Of a DNA stretch of 64,000 nucleotides, positions 51,382 through 60,820 are shown piece by piece. Made by a program: the position numbers and the translations under genes. Each line of letters opens with the position of its first letter. Position 1 is the stretch's first letter. The stretch is from NCBI GenBank assembly GCA_965228955.1, contig OZ245848.1, positions 4,154,001-4,218,000 of the forward strand, written 5' to 3'. This stretch comes from JANSWY01 sp965228955. GTDB taxonomy: Bacteria > Bacteroidota > Bacteroidia > Cytophagales > Cyclobacteriaceae. Below the pieces are notes generated by a model, which was not told the origin of the DNA, made no database searches, and worked only from the letters and a program-made list of their open reading frames with translations.

Positions 51382-54300
51382 TTAGTTGTTAATGATGAAT
51401 TTGACAGATGTAGAATTAATATTGAGGATGTAAATTTTGTCCGATTTTAAGACTGGATGAATAGTAGCCTGTTGATTGAATTCAATATTTTCCTCAAATA
51501 CCTTTTCTCCATTCAATGAATAGATGGTCACTTTTTCAACCGATTCTGATGGATATTGAAGATTCAAAAATTTCGAATTTCCATAGACCAAAATTTCAGA
51601 TTCCAAATTATCGACATTAAGTGAAATTGCTTGTTGATATTTGATTTCAAACCTATTTTCGAAATCCCCAGACTCTTCTAGTTTGAAAGGAATGCTTTTC
51701 TGAGTCTTTAAGTCATAGGATATTCCGGTTGTCTTATCAAGTAGTCTCAAATGCATATCTGCTGGAATATTTTCGAGTTGGCTTACATCCAAATTGTATT
51801 TTCCCTCTGCACTTAAGTGAAATCCCAGAGGAACTGTGATCGGTCTTTTGTAGGATGGAAGTGGTAAACCCTGAATTGCGTATTCCACATCATTCTGAAT
51901 AGAATAGAATGATATATCTGGGTTTCCAACAAGCTTTCTTGCATCCAATCCATCATCTTCATCATAAGTAGCTTCTTCCAGGAATGCTAAGATGATTTCA
52001 TTATAGAGGCCATTCCCTGATAATGACAGTTTAAGCAATTGATGTTCAGAGCTCTCCTTTCTAAAATGATTGTCATGCCCATTAACTCCTTGATCCGTAG
52101 ATTGCATGTCTGGTTTGAAAGTAATTTTTCCAGAAGTAGTGTTTGAGTAAACGAAAAACCCCTGAAAGGAACCAATATATCCATTCCAGACACTCCCAGT
52201 ATTTCCGGTATTATTGGCTACACCTAAACTATTAACGATTATATAATCTCCTACTCTTTTGCCATTAAGGTTTGCTCCACCATCGTCCCAAAGCCAGATG
52301 CTACCATTGATTGTAGGTGCTCCTGAAAGAAAGTCTGAAAATTTGATTGGGGCTGCATAAGGATTTGCTACCAGATTATAATAATCCATGTCCTCATTCA
52401 TTCCTGTAATGAAAACATCAATTTCACCATAATTTGGAGTCCCCGAAAGCCTTAATAAAGGTGAGGATCTTTCTAAATCATAATTGTAAGCCACAAAACA
52501 ACCCAACCCAGGAGCCAATGTCCCAGATGGGGGGTAGAATTGAGCTGTTATTTCTTCATAAGCATAAACATGTTGCGCTCCCAAATCTGAATATTCAATA
52601 CCAGATACTGGACTTCCAATTACACTGTATCCTATATTTCCCTCGGTGTATTTTTCTACTGTATAAGTTCCTTTGTTGGTTGCTGTCCCGTGTATCGCCA
52701 AAGTGGCTCCTGATTCCACAGTCAGCTTGGCATTCTCATTTATCATCAAGTCATCAACAGAGGCAACATCACCATTAGTCAGGACAGGATCTGAATCAGT
52801 GTCAAGGATAATCACATTGTCCGTAGCTCCCGGAATTCTTCCAAGGTTCCAATTGAAAGGATCATCCCATTCAGAGTGCTCACCCAACCATCTCATTTTA
52901 ATGTCCTCTGTGATATTTCCAATTGCTGCATTGTTAACAGTTCCATGAAGATTATACAGACCATCATCGTACGCTTCAGAACCAGCAACCGCCTCATCAA
53001 AATGAAAACATGCTCTTAAGCTATCTGCATTACCCTGCACTCTTGTGAATTGTCTCGATTTGATTTCATCATTACTTAAAATATCATCCCAGATCACGAG
53101 TTCATCAATACTCCCTGAAAAGTCCTGCCAAAATGCATTTGGACTTTGACCAACAAAAAAATCTGAATCAGTGAATTCAAAATCCTGAACACTGTTACCA
53201 ACAAGGAATTCGCCATCAACATAAAGTGCAGCCCAAACACCAATATTATAAGTCAACGCAATATGATGCCACTTTCCATCCCCCAGGTTTTTGGAGGGTG
53301 ACGGATACAGATTTGTGGTATTACCATCATTATCCTTGAAATGTACCCAAACGGAAGCTCCATCATGGTTAATTATGAAGCCATTCCTACTTCCTCCAAG
53401 ATCATGTTTTCCGAGGATTCCATTAGTCCCAGAAGCCGGTACATCTTCAGGGTTCATTTTAATTAAAAACTCAACGGTTCCAGTGGAATCCTGAAAAACT
53501 TCAGATGGAATGATAACCTCATCCTCATCTCCATCAAAGTAATAGTGTAACCCGAAACCCTGATCCGCAATGACTGAATCCATATCTGAGTTGGGTGTTG
53601 AGGCAAAGAAATTACTCTTTGGATCTATGTAATATTTATATGCTCTATTGTCTAACGGATCATCGATGTAGGGCACATCTACTCCAGAGAAATAACTTTT
53701 GGAACCAGACTCAAGATCTTCACGAACAACTTGAATCTGATAAATATCTGGCGTAAGCTGGGCTTTCATTTCAATTTCTACAGTTCCATCACTGCGCGTT
53801 GAAGCCTGGAATTTTTCATGGACTATTGCGTGATCAGCTTTTGTTACTTCTACTCCATTAATAGCACCATCAATCCTGCTACAATCTAACGGACCCTCAC
53901 AATAAACATCATTTATTCCACTTTCATCAAAATGCCAGACTGCATTGAGAAAAGATTCATTCCCCAAAACACGAAAATGCATATTGTTTTGGATCTCTGA
54001 TTGTGTCATCTCTCTATTCCAAATTCGCAACTCATCAAACTCAGCATTGATAGGTTGCCAGAAAGTATAAGAGCTTCCTCCAATCTGAAAAAAAGACTTG
54101 ACCAGGTTTGGTGTGGGCGTATTGACCAAATTTCCAACTAGATCTCCATCGATATACAATTTTGATGTCCCTCCAAAAGCATATGTAAAGGCCACATGAT
54201 GCCAATCACCTTCATTCAAATCTTTTCCTGAGGTGATGTAACTACCTTGTGTACTGTTCCCTTTTACTACAACAAATAATTGACCAAAATCATGGACAAT

Positions 54301-54858
54301 ATGGAATCCATTTGATCCTGCTCCAACATTATCATGTTTGGAAAATATCACCTTTCCATTAACAGCATTTGTAACAGGCTCTGCAATCCGTAACCAGAAC
54401 TCAATCGTACCTGAAGAACAGTCAAAAAGGTCCTCTGAAATTCGATCATCGGAAATCGTTAAAATACCAGATGCAGATCCATCAAATTGTACTTTTTTCT
54501 CAAATCCGTAAACCGGAGTGGCAAACACTTCCTCGGATGGAAAGCTACCTATGGGAATGACCATAGGATCAACTACGTATTTGTAGGTTACTCCATTAGT
54601 AACATTAGTATCGGTATACTCTTCTACATCGCCTGTAAAAAATGTTGTGACGGTGTTATTGTCCAGGCGAGTGCGTGTGATGGTATAACCTGTAATGGCC
54701 CCTCCTCCTGAAGACCATTCCAAAAGGACTTCATCATTTTTGGATGAGGCAACTAAATCTTCAGGTGTTTGGGCTGGGCATATAAAACTCAGCCCTATCA
54801 TTACCAAAATAATTGTTTCCTTAGCTAGTGATTTGGTAAATGAAATGATTTGATACAT
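51382..54858 (-). CDS. LamG-domain protein with T9SS-type C-terminus
   Basis: 1158 residues. A signal peptide (cleavage near ICPAQ), FN3-like domain (about 30-115), LamG/concanavalin domain 1 (about 125-330, GTIEFWLRIAEP and WHHVAFTYAF), FN3-like domain (about 345-440), LamG domain 2 (about 455-655, GTVEFLIKMNPED and WHHIALTYNIG), FNWNLGRIPGATDNVII beta-helix-like region (about 675-760), and a T9SS-like tail (about 1085-1158). It is probably an adhesin or a sugar-binding surface protein. It is followed by the PID-CTERM mini-protein. Confidence 0.88.
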   Translation of the reverse strand: MYQIISFTKSLAKETIILVMIGLSFICPAQTPEDLVASSKNDEVLLEWSSGGGAITGYTITRTRLDNNTVTTFFTGDVEEYTDTNVTNGVTYKYVVDPMVIPIGSFPSEEVFATPVYGFEKKVQFDGSASGILTISDDRISEDLFDCSSGTIEFWLRIAEPVTNAVNGKVIFSKHDNVGAGSNGFHIVHDFGQLFVVVKGNSTQGSYITSGKDLNEGDWHHVAFTYAFGGTSKLYIDGDLVGNLVNTPTPNLVKSFFQIGGSSYTFWQPINAEFDELRIWNREMTQSEIQNNMHFRVLGNESFLNAVWHFDESGINDVYCEGPLDCSRIDGAINGVEVTKADHAIVHEKFQASTRSDGTVEIEMKAQLTPDIYQIQVVREDLESGSKSYFSGVDVPYIDDPLDNRAYKYYIDPKSNFFASTPNSDMDSVIADQGFGLHYYFDGDEDEVIIPSEVFQDSTGTVEFLIKMNPEDVPASGTNGILGKHDLGGSRNGFIINHDGASVWVHFKDNDGNTTNLYPSPSKNLGDGKWHHIALTYNIGVWAALYVDGEFLVGNSVQDFEFTDSDFFVGQSPNAFWQDFSGSIDELVIWDDILSNDEIKSRQFTRVQGNADSLRACFHFDEAVAGSEAYDDGLYNLHGTVNNAAIGNITEDIKMRWLGEHSEWDDPFNWNLGRIPGATDNVIILDTDSDPVLTNGDVASVDDLMINENAKLTVESGATLAIHGTATNKGTYTVEKYTEGNIGYSVIGSPVSGIEYSDLGAQHVYAYEEITAQFYPPSGTLAPGLGCFVAYNYDLERSSPLLRLSGTPNYGEIDVFITGMNEDMDYYNLVANPYAAPIKFSDFLSGAPTINGSIWLWDDGGANLNGKRVGDYIIVNSLGVANNTGNTGSVWNGYIGSFQGFFVYSNTTSGKITFKPDMQSTDQGVNGHDNHFRKESSEHQLLKLSLSGNGLYNEIILAFLEEATYDEDDGLDARKLVGNPDISFYSIQNDVEYAIQGLPLPSYKRPITVPLGFHLSAEGKYNLDVSQLENIPADMHLRLLDKTTGISYDLKTQKSIPFKLEESGDFENRFEIKYQQAISLNVDNLESEILVYGNSKFLNLQYPSESVEKVTIYSLNGEKVFEENIEFNQQATIHPVLKSDKIYILNINSTSVKFIINN

Positions 54859-54964
54859 GGCTATTTATTTTTTTGAAACAAATAATCCATGAACCCAATC
54901 AGATTCCTAAAAAACCACCTTATGAAAACCTTATAGGTTTTATAAAGTACTGAATATCAAATAT

Positions 54965-56695
54965 TTATTTTATACCCATAATGAAAGAACTCAAATTATC
55001 TTCTTTAGATAATTGCAATTTTTTTCTGATTTGGGACCGTCTTACCTCCACTGATTCTACACTTACGTTCTGCAAATTGGCAATTTGCTTGCTTGATAAA
55101 CCTAGTTTCAGATAGGCGCAAATTCTGCGGTCCGTATTTGTAAGATCTGTGGCGAGTTCTGCTAGTTTATCAAAGAACTGAACATGTATTTTTTCAAACC
55201 TCTGTCTGAATTCTTCCCATTGCTCACTTAGACTATATCCATTCTCTATTTCCACATTAATCTTTTTCAATCTTGAATTTGCATCCGACAGATCATCAGA
55301 TTTTTTGGCCACTTCTTTTACATTATGAAGAAGATTATTCTTTTGGGATATAGTGATGGCATAAGTCAATAATTCTTGTTCTCTCAGTGTGAGCTCATCT
55401 TTGGTTTTTTCCAGTTTCAGTTCTGTCAGCTCTTTCTCTTTCGCCTTGTTTCTGATATTTAATTTTTGTCTGTTAATGACAAGTCCCGCGATAACAATTA
55501 GCAATAATGATCCTGCTATCAATCCGTTTCTTACGGCAGATTCTTTTTCTAATTTTTCCTGTTGAAGGGCAATTTGCTGTTCTTTCTTTTCAGTTTCGTA
55601 CTTCTCATTCAATTCCCTTATATCTCGGATTGAATTAGCAGTAAGTGCAGAGTCTCTCCATTGCAAGATTTTAGGCCATGTTTTAAGAGCCTCTTTATAG
55701 TTTCCTTTTGTCTCTTCGAGATATGCAATTGTTTGATAAGTTTGCGAGATCAAATATGGTTGCTGCACGATCTCCTGCTCGTATTTCAACATTGATTCGC
55801 AGTAATAAATAGCAGAATCTAAATATATAGGATTTGGGCTTTCACCATACATTTGCTGATAAATGTAGGACATTGCCTGGTCTGTATAATATAAGTCTGA
55901 ATTTGATTCAGCCTCCTGAGCCAATATCCTGGCTTGAATGTAATACTTGAGTGATTCCTGGTATTCACCTCTATCAATATAGATTAAGCCAACTCCGATA
56001 TATGTTCTTAATTTGACAGTCTTGTCTGGAATATCAAGACTAACTGCCAGATCCATGGCCATCCTGAAGTAATTCATTGCACTATCAAGTCTATCCTCAT
56101 TTCTGTGGATCCCACCGATCCTACGAAGCACATTAATCTGATGCAATGAGTTTTCCAATTCCTGTGCTATCTCGTAAGATCGCATATATAATTCTAGCGC
56201 TTCTTCAGACATTGCTTTTCCCTCGTAGATCAAGGCGATTCCAAATGATGAATACAATTCAAATTTTAAAAATTGCAGCTCCTCACCAAGATCTTTGAGG
56301 TCCTGAAAAACTTTTATCGCTTCCGATTCCTGACTTGTTTTCCAATAGCCAGTCCCTTGCTCGTACATTAGAAATCCAGTTAGGGTGTCTTTCTCGCCAC
56401 TCTCTGATAGCAAGTATTTATCAATATTTGCTTCATATAGTTCAAGTAATGTATCATGTTTAACAACTTTTCGGAAAAGGCCAAGGTACTTCCAGAAGAC
56501 TCTTCGCTTTTGGTGATTGCTCGATATGGTATCAATATTGGCAAAAAGTGAATGCCCTTTTTCGAGTGCTTGTCCGGGATTCGCTTTTGAAAGAGTCCAT
56601 ATGGAATCAAGGTAATCATCTTTCCCTGTTATCGGATTTTGGGAATATGAAATGAAGCAGCTTAGAATTAAGCAAGATAGTATCAGTGATTTCAT
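54965..56695 (-). CDS. TPR protein with C-terminal LuxR-type helix-turn-helix
   Basis: 576 residues from the ATG at 56695 (MKSLILSCLILSC). A start at 56743 would add sixteen residues before the signal peptide. After the signal come TPR repeats (about 60-355), a membrane helix (about 393-411), a coiled coil, and a LuxR/GerE-type helix-turn-helix (about 515-576: TNTDRRICAYLKLGLSSKQIA and SVESVEVRRSQIRKKLQL). The TPRs lie outside the inner membrane and the DNA-binding end inside, a one-component sensor design. The signal and targets are unknown. Confidence 0.88.
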   Translation of the reverse strand: MKSLILSCLILSCFISYSQNPITGKDDYLDSIWTLSKANPGQALEKGHSLFANIDTISSNHQKRRVFWKYLGLFRKVVKHDTLLELYEANIDKYLLSESGEKDTLTGFLMYEQGTGYWKTSQESEAIKVFQDLKDLGEELQFLKFELYSSFGIALIYEGKAMSEEALELYMRSYEIAQELENSLHQINVLRRIGGIHRNEDRLDSAMNYFRMAMDLAVSLDIPDKTVKLRTYIGVGLIYIDRGEYQESLKYYIQARILAQEAESNSDLYYTDQAMSYIYQQMYGESPNPIYLDSAIYYCESMLKYEQEIVQQPYLISQTYQTIAYLEETKGNYKEALKTWPKILQWRDSALTANSIRDIRELNEKYETEKKEQQIALQQEKLEKESAVRNGLIAGSLLLIVIAGLVINRQKLNIRNKAKEKELTELKLEKTKDELTLREQELLTYAITISQKNNLLHNVKEVAKKSDDLSDANSRLKKINVEIENGYSLSEQWEEFRQRFEKIHVQFFDKLAELATDLTNTDRRICAYLKLGLSSKQIANLQNVSVESVEVRRSQIRKKLQLSKEDNLSSFIMGIK

Positions 56696-56756
56696 AACGT
56701 GCGTAGGTGTCTTGACTAAAGATACTACAAACACAAATTGCAAACAACGGAGAGAA

Positions 56757-58811
56757 TTAAATCAAGCCTTCAGCTTCAAGCAGAGACTTCAGCTCATTAT
56801 GATCATCCCAAAAGTTCTTTTCAAGCGTAGCTTTGATCTCCTTATATCTGGGTAGTTGAATAAACTCATCCATGATGGGATCAGCTTCCATAAATGCCAA
56901 AATCCAGTACATAAAGTCTCTCTCAGATGAAAATGCTTCAAAATGGATCATGGCTTGATCGTAATCCTTATAGTAGATGTAATAAGTAGCCAAACTCATT
57001 TCCCTGTAAATAGAAGGATCAATATCACAGTAGGATTTGTATTGTTGCATCAATTTTTCAGACAATTCAATTTCCCCTTTTTCTCTAAAAACTGTAGCTA
57101 GTTTGATGTCTTCAGCTGGGTATATATTTAGGTTGTAAGTCACTACAGCATTATAATAAGCTTTGTATAATCTGTACGCTAAGTCATAATCTTCCTGGAA
57201 ATAACACACCTTTGCCACTTCCTGCAAAATATCCAAGCGTGTTGTGTCTTTCTCCAAAGCTTTAAACAAATCGTCCCGGAGTACTTGCAAGTCTTTATGT
57301 CTTGCATAGGTAATGTATGCCTTAACATATGCAGAAAAGAGATTGGCACTATCAAAAGCAATTGATTCATTAATCATCTCTTCAGCTTCTTTTTGGAATC
57401 CGGTTTGGATCAACGCATTTGCGATATGCAATCGACTATAGCTCACTGCTGATGAATCACTTACTCCTTTTTCAATGGCTAAACCCATCAAAGCATATTT
57501 AAGATACTTCTTGGTGTTAGGTCGGTAATTAGTATAGTAATTCGCGATCGTATGGATCGTCAATGGGTCATTGGGATTGTATTTAAGTGCCAATTCCATT
57601 GGGGAAAGTGCTAAATCATATTCTCCCCTATTGATATAGTATAGTGCTTTTGCAATGAGCGCTTGAGGTAACTTAGGGTCGGCCAAAAGTGCTTTATCTG
57701 CGTAATCATTGATCTTATCGGTGTGTTTTTTGTCAGCCAAAAGCACGTCCAGATAGTAATATGCTATAGCAATGTTTCCATTAGCGGCTGCAAAGTCTGA
57801 GTCCAGCCTCAATGCTTCTTGAAACAGATCAATAGATTTCTTCATTCCTGCTTCCGTGCCTGCATTCATCAAATCAACTCCTTGAAGATAGAAGTCATAT
57901 GCGATCAAATTATTGGTAGGAACTTTGTTTAGCTCCTCTTCCTGCTCAGGTGTGATTATAACCTGGATTTGATCAGCAATGTCCCGAGCAACTTCTTGTT
58001 GTAAACTAAAGATGTCAGTCGCTTCCCGCTTGTATTGTTGGGACCAAAGATGTCGGTCATTAGGAGCTTCAATCAATTGTATGGATAGTAAAATCTGATC
58101 TCCTATTTTTTGACCACTTCCTTCAACGAAATAATTTACGTTTAATTCTTCTCCCAATTCGGGTATTGACTTTATTGACTCCCTGTATTTCTCAACAGAT
58201 GTCCGACTAGTCACTCTTAATTCATCAAATCTTTGAAGGTTATTTAATGTGGATTCCATCAATCCATTAATGATGTGGACATTTGAAGAATCATCACTAT
58301 CATTCTTAAAAGGAAGTACTGCTATTGTCTTCTCCAGACTGATGTCCCTCTTTCGAAAAGGTTTTAGAAATAATACCGAAATAACAATCCCAATAACCAC
58401 AGTCGCAACAATCGGGATCCAGATTTTATTTGATCTTGAAGGTTTAGATGGAATAGCTTGTTCAGTTTCTACTTCTTGTTTACCTGCTTCCCCAGGTGGA
58501 TAGCCGTATTCTTCTTTAAAACACTTTATGAAATATGAAGCACTTCCAAACCCTACTTCATGCGAAATCTCGGAAATTGTGTAGCTATTCAACTGAAGTA
58601 ACTCGGTAGCTTTTTTTAATCTCACCCGTCGAATGAAAAGACTTACCGAGACATCAGTGGACTTTTTCACCTTCCTTAATAAGTTGGACCTACTCATATT
58701 TACTGCCTCCGCTAACTCGGAAACACCAAATTGGTCATTTGAGATGTTTTCAAGAATAATACTCTCTAATCTCGATAGGAACTCGTCTGATATTTCGTTT
58801 TCTCCTGACAT
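56757..58811 (-). CDS. AraC helix-turn-helix fused to TolB-like and TPR domains
   Basis: 684 residues from the ATG at 58811. A TTG at 58826 would add five residues and is less likely. The AraC DNA-binding region is N-terminal (about 15-110: VSELAEAVNMSRSNLLRKVK and ISHEVGFGSASYFIKCFK), followed by one membrane helix (about 128-150), a FlgO/TolB-like domain (EKTIAVLPFKNDSDD, about 160-290), and TPR repeats (about 300-684). It resembles the family of transcription regulators with a cytoplasmic AraC head and periplasmic TPRs. It is divergent from the ankyrin/acyltransferase operon. Confidence 0.9.
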   Translation of the reverse strand: MSGENEISDEFLSRLESIILENISNDQFGVSELAEAVNMSRSNLLRKVKKSTDVSVSLFIRRVRLKKATELLQLNSYTISEISHEVGFGSASYFIKCFKEEYGYPPGEAGKQEVETEQAIPSKPSRSNKIWIPIVATVVIGIVISVLFLKPFRKRDISLEKTIAVLPFKNDSDDSSNVHIINGLMESTLNNLQRFDELRVTSRTSVEKYRESIKSIPELGEELNVNYFVEGSGQKIGDQILLSIQLIEAPNDRHLWSQQYKREATDIFSLQQEVARDIADQIQVIITPEQEEELNKVPTNNLIAYDFYLQGVDLMNAGTEAGMKKSIDLFQEALRLDSDFAAANGNIAIAYYYLDVLLADKKHTDKINDYADKALLADPKLPQALIAKALYYINRGEYDLALSPMELALKYNPNDPLTIHTIANYYTNYRPNTKKYLKYALMGLAIEKGVSDSSAVSYSRLHIANALIQTGFQKEAEEMINESIAFDSANLFSAYVKAYITYARHKDLQVLRDDLFKALEKDTTRLDILQEVAKVCYFQEDYDLAYRLYKAYYNAVVTYNLNIYPAEDIKLATVFREKGEIELSEKLMQQYKSYCDIDPSIYREMSLATYYIYYKDYDQAMIHFEAFSSERDFMYWILAFMEADPIMDEFIQLPRYKEIKATLEKNFWDDHNELKSLLEAEGLI

Positions 58812-58949
58812 TCTGTTATTAGACAAATCGAAAATAGAAGATTTTTACTCATCTACCTATTTCAATTTCATAAAAATTGATTGCCAGGCCATGATTAAGA
58901 AAAAACCTTCTAAACACTCCAAAACTGATGATTGCAACGTCGTTTGCGT

Positions 58950-59044
58950 CATAGTTTACATTGATGCATCATAGTTTTTACGCCTTCTACAAACTTTAAA
59001 TCATTCGCTTCATAGCTGATACACCTCGCACAGCTTCTTCATAG
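58950..59044. promoter_or_regulatory. Four CATAG repeats in the AraC-TPR / ankyrin intergenic region
   Basis: CATAG recurs at 58950, 58970, 59011 and 59040. The first two, in GCGTCATAGTTT and GCATCATAGTTT, are 20 bp apart (two helical turns), as AraC-type half-sites often are. They lie between the divergent regulator (58811) and ankyrin gene (59092). Confidence 0.4.
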
Positions 59045-59091
59045 AACTTTGCTTTATCGATTTAAAACAAAAAACACTTAATAATAAAACG

Positions 59092-59655
59092 ATGAAAAAG
59101 ATCAAGTTAAACTCAATCAAACTAGTAGGTTATGTGATGGTATTGACCATAGCTTCAATTGCTGTCTCATGCTCAAATGCACAGAATAAAAATGAAGCAA
59201 ATGTAAAAGTTGATATTCATACTGCAGCTCTTACAGGAAATCTGGAAGCGATTAAACAACATATTGCAGCAGGCACTGATCTCAACTCAAAAGAACCAAT
59301 GGCAGGTTCAACTCCAATGATTACAGCTTCGGTTTTCGGAAAGCCAGAAGTGGTAAAAGCGTTGGTAGAAGCAGGTGCTGATATTAATATTCAAAATAAT
59401 GATGGTTCCAGCGCATTACATACCGCTGCATTTTTTGGATATCAGGAAATAGTAGAACTATTAATCAAAAGTGGAGCCGACCAGACACTAAAAAACAATT
59501 TTGGAGCAACAGCCAAAGAGTCGGTTTCAACACCATATAGTGATGTAAGACCAGTGTATGATTATTTCATTAATACATTAGGACCAATGGGACTTGAGAT
59601 CTCTCATGATGAACTTCAGACAGTCCGCCCAATCATTGCGGAGATGCTTCAATAA
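59092..59655 (+). CDS. Ankyrin-repeat lipoprotein
   Basis: 187 residues with the lipobox SIAVSC27S. Three ankyrin repeats (about 42-150): DIHTAALTGNLEAIKQHIAAG, GSTPMITASVFGKPEVVKAL and GSSALHTAAFFGYQEIVELL. Ankyrin proteins bind other proteins. Acting outside the inner membrane, this one may hold or protect an envelope partner. The acyltransferase gene begins 34 bp after its stop codon, so they form an operon. Confidence 0.88.
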   Translation: MKKIKLNSIKLVGYVMVLTIASIAVSCSNAQNKNEANVKVDIHTAALTGNLEAIKQHIAAGTDLNSKEPMAGSTPMITASVFGKPEVVKALVEAGADINIQNNDGSSALHTAAFFGYQEIVELLIKSGADQTLKNNFGATAKESVSTPYSDVRPVYDYFINTLGPMGLEISHDELQTVRPIIAEMLQ

Positions 59656-59689
59656 TCAATTCATAATAAGGACATCAAATCTAGAAAAA

Positions 59690-60781
59690 ATGAACACTTC
59701 AAGAAGATATGATATTGACTGGTTAAGAGTAATCGCTATTGGATTACTCTTGATCTACCACATTGCAATTGTTTTTCAGCCGTGGGGAGTTTTTATAGCT
59801 TTCATTACTAGTAAAGAGAGCCTGGAAAGTATTTGGATTCCAATGTCCTTACTCAATGTTTGGAGAATTCCTCTACTTTTCTTTGTCTCTGGAATGGGAG
59901 TTTGCTTTGCAATGAAAAAGCGAAACTGGAAGCAACTTATTGGAGAAAGAAGTTTAAGAATCTTCCTTCCATATATCGCGGGTATTTTCCTGATTGTTCC
60001 TCTGCACCTGTTCATTTTTCAGGACTATTATGGAACCTCCCTCTCATATTCTCCTAATCCTGGACACTTATGGTTTTTGGGAAATATTTTTAGCTATGTT
60101 CTAATTTTGATTGGAGTATTTTACCTATTAAAACATAAAGGGAATAACCTATTAAAAAAAGGACTTCAAAAGCTCTACAGCAATCCGCTAAGTCTGCTAC
60201 TAATTGCAATTCTATTTATTATTGAAACACTACTGACCAAGCCAGCTGATTATGCCATGTATGCTATGACAGCTCATGGGTTTTGGCTCGGACTTCTGGC
60301 TTTTTGGTTTGGGTTTACCTTTATCTACACAGGAGACGTATTCTGGAAAACTGTACTTAAATGGAAATGGCTCTACCTTGGTTTGGGCATTGTACTATTC
60401 ACAATCAGGTATTGGTATTTCAATCTTAAGGCACCTGATTTTCTTATCCCGATCGAAACAGTTGCCTGGATATTAGCAATTTTTGGATTTGGTCATCAAT
60501 ACCTTAATAAGGGAGGAAAGGTATTATCCTATTTGAGCGAAGCAGCATATCCGGTATATATTATTCATATGGCTTACTTGTATTTAGGAGCATATTTGAT
60601 TCTTCCTTTGGAAATCAACATTGTCCTGAAATTCATTTTAGTTAATCTATTTACGGTTGTTGCTTGTCTGATTACTTATGAATTGATCATTAAAAGGGTC
60701 TTTTTCCTGAGGCCTTTGTTTGGGTTGAAGGTTGAGAAACCGAGTTCCAACAAATTAAAATTTGCTTCTATGGGGCAATAG
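59690..60781 (+). CDS. Membrane acyltransferase (acyltransferase family 3)
   Basis: 363 residues from the ATG at 59690 (MNTSRRYDIDWLRVIAIG), the usual start of this family. A start at 59594 lies within the ankyrin gene and is rejected. Ten hydrophobic helices run through the protein, with the N-terminal D-x-LR and the YHIAIVFQPWG histidine and a GHLWFLGN motif. It probably transfers acyl groups to sugars of an envelope glycan, and the acceptor is unknown. Confidence 0.88.
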   Translation: MNTSRRYDIDWLRVIAIGLLLIYHIAIVFQPWGVFIAFITSKESLESIWIPMSLLNVWRIPLLFFVSGMGVCFAMKKRNWKQLIGERSLRIFLPYIAGIFLIVPLHLFIFQDYYGTSLSYSPNPGHLWFLGNIFSYVLILIGVFYLLKHKGNNLLKKGLQKLYSNPLSLLLIAILFIIETLLTKPADYAMYAMTAHGFWLGLLAFWFGFTFIYTGDVFWKTVLKWKWLYLGLGIVLFTIRYWYFNLKAPDFLIPIETVAWILAIFGFGHQYLNKGGKVLSYLSEAAYPVYIIHMAYLYLGAYLILPLEINIVLKFILVNLFTVVACLITYELIIKRVFFLRPLFGLKVEKPSSNKLKFASMGQ

Positions 60782-60820
60782 TTGAATAGGATCACCTTAT
60801 TCATTGGTGATCCTATTCAA
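60782..60820. terminator. Shared bidirectional terminator overlapping a stop codon
   Basis: TTGAATAGGATCACC (60782-60796) and GGTGATCCTATTCAA (60806-60820) form a perfect 15-bp stem with a 9-nt loop, starting 1 bp after the acyltransferase stop. The right arm includes the stop codon of the convergent TPR-LuxR gene, so the hairpin is partly coding. Confidence 0.8.
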
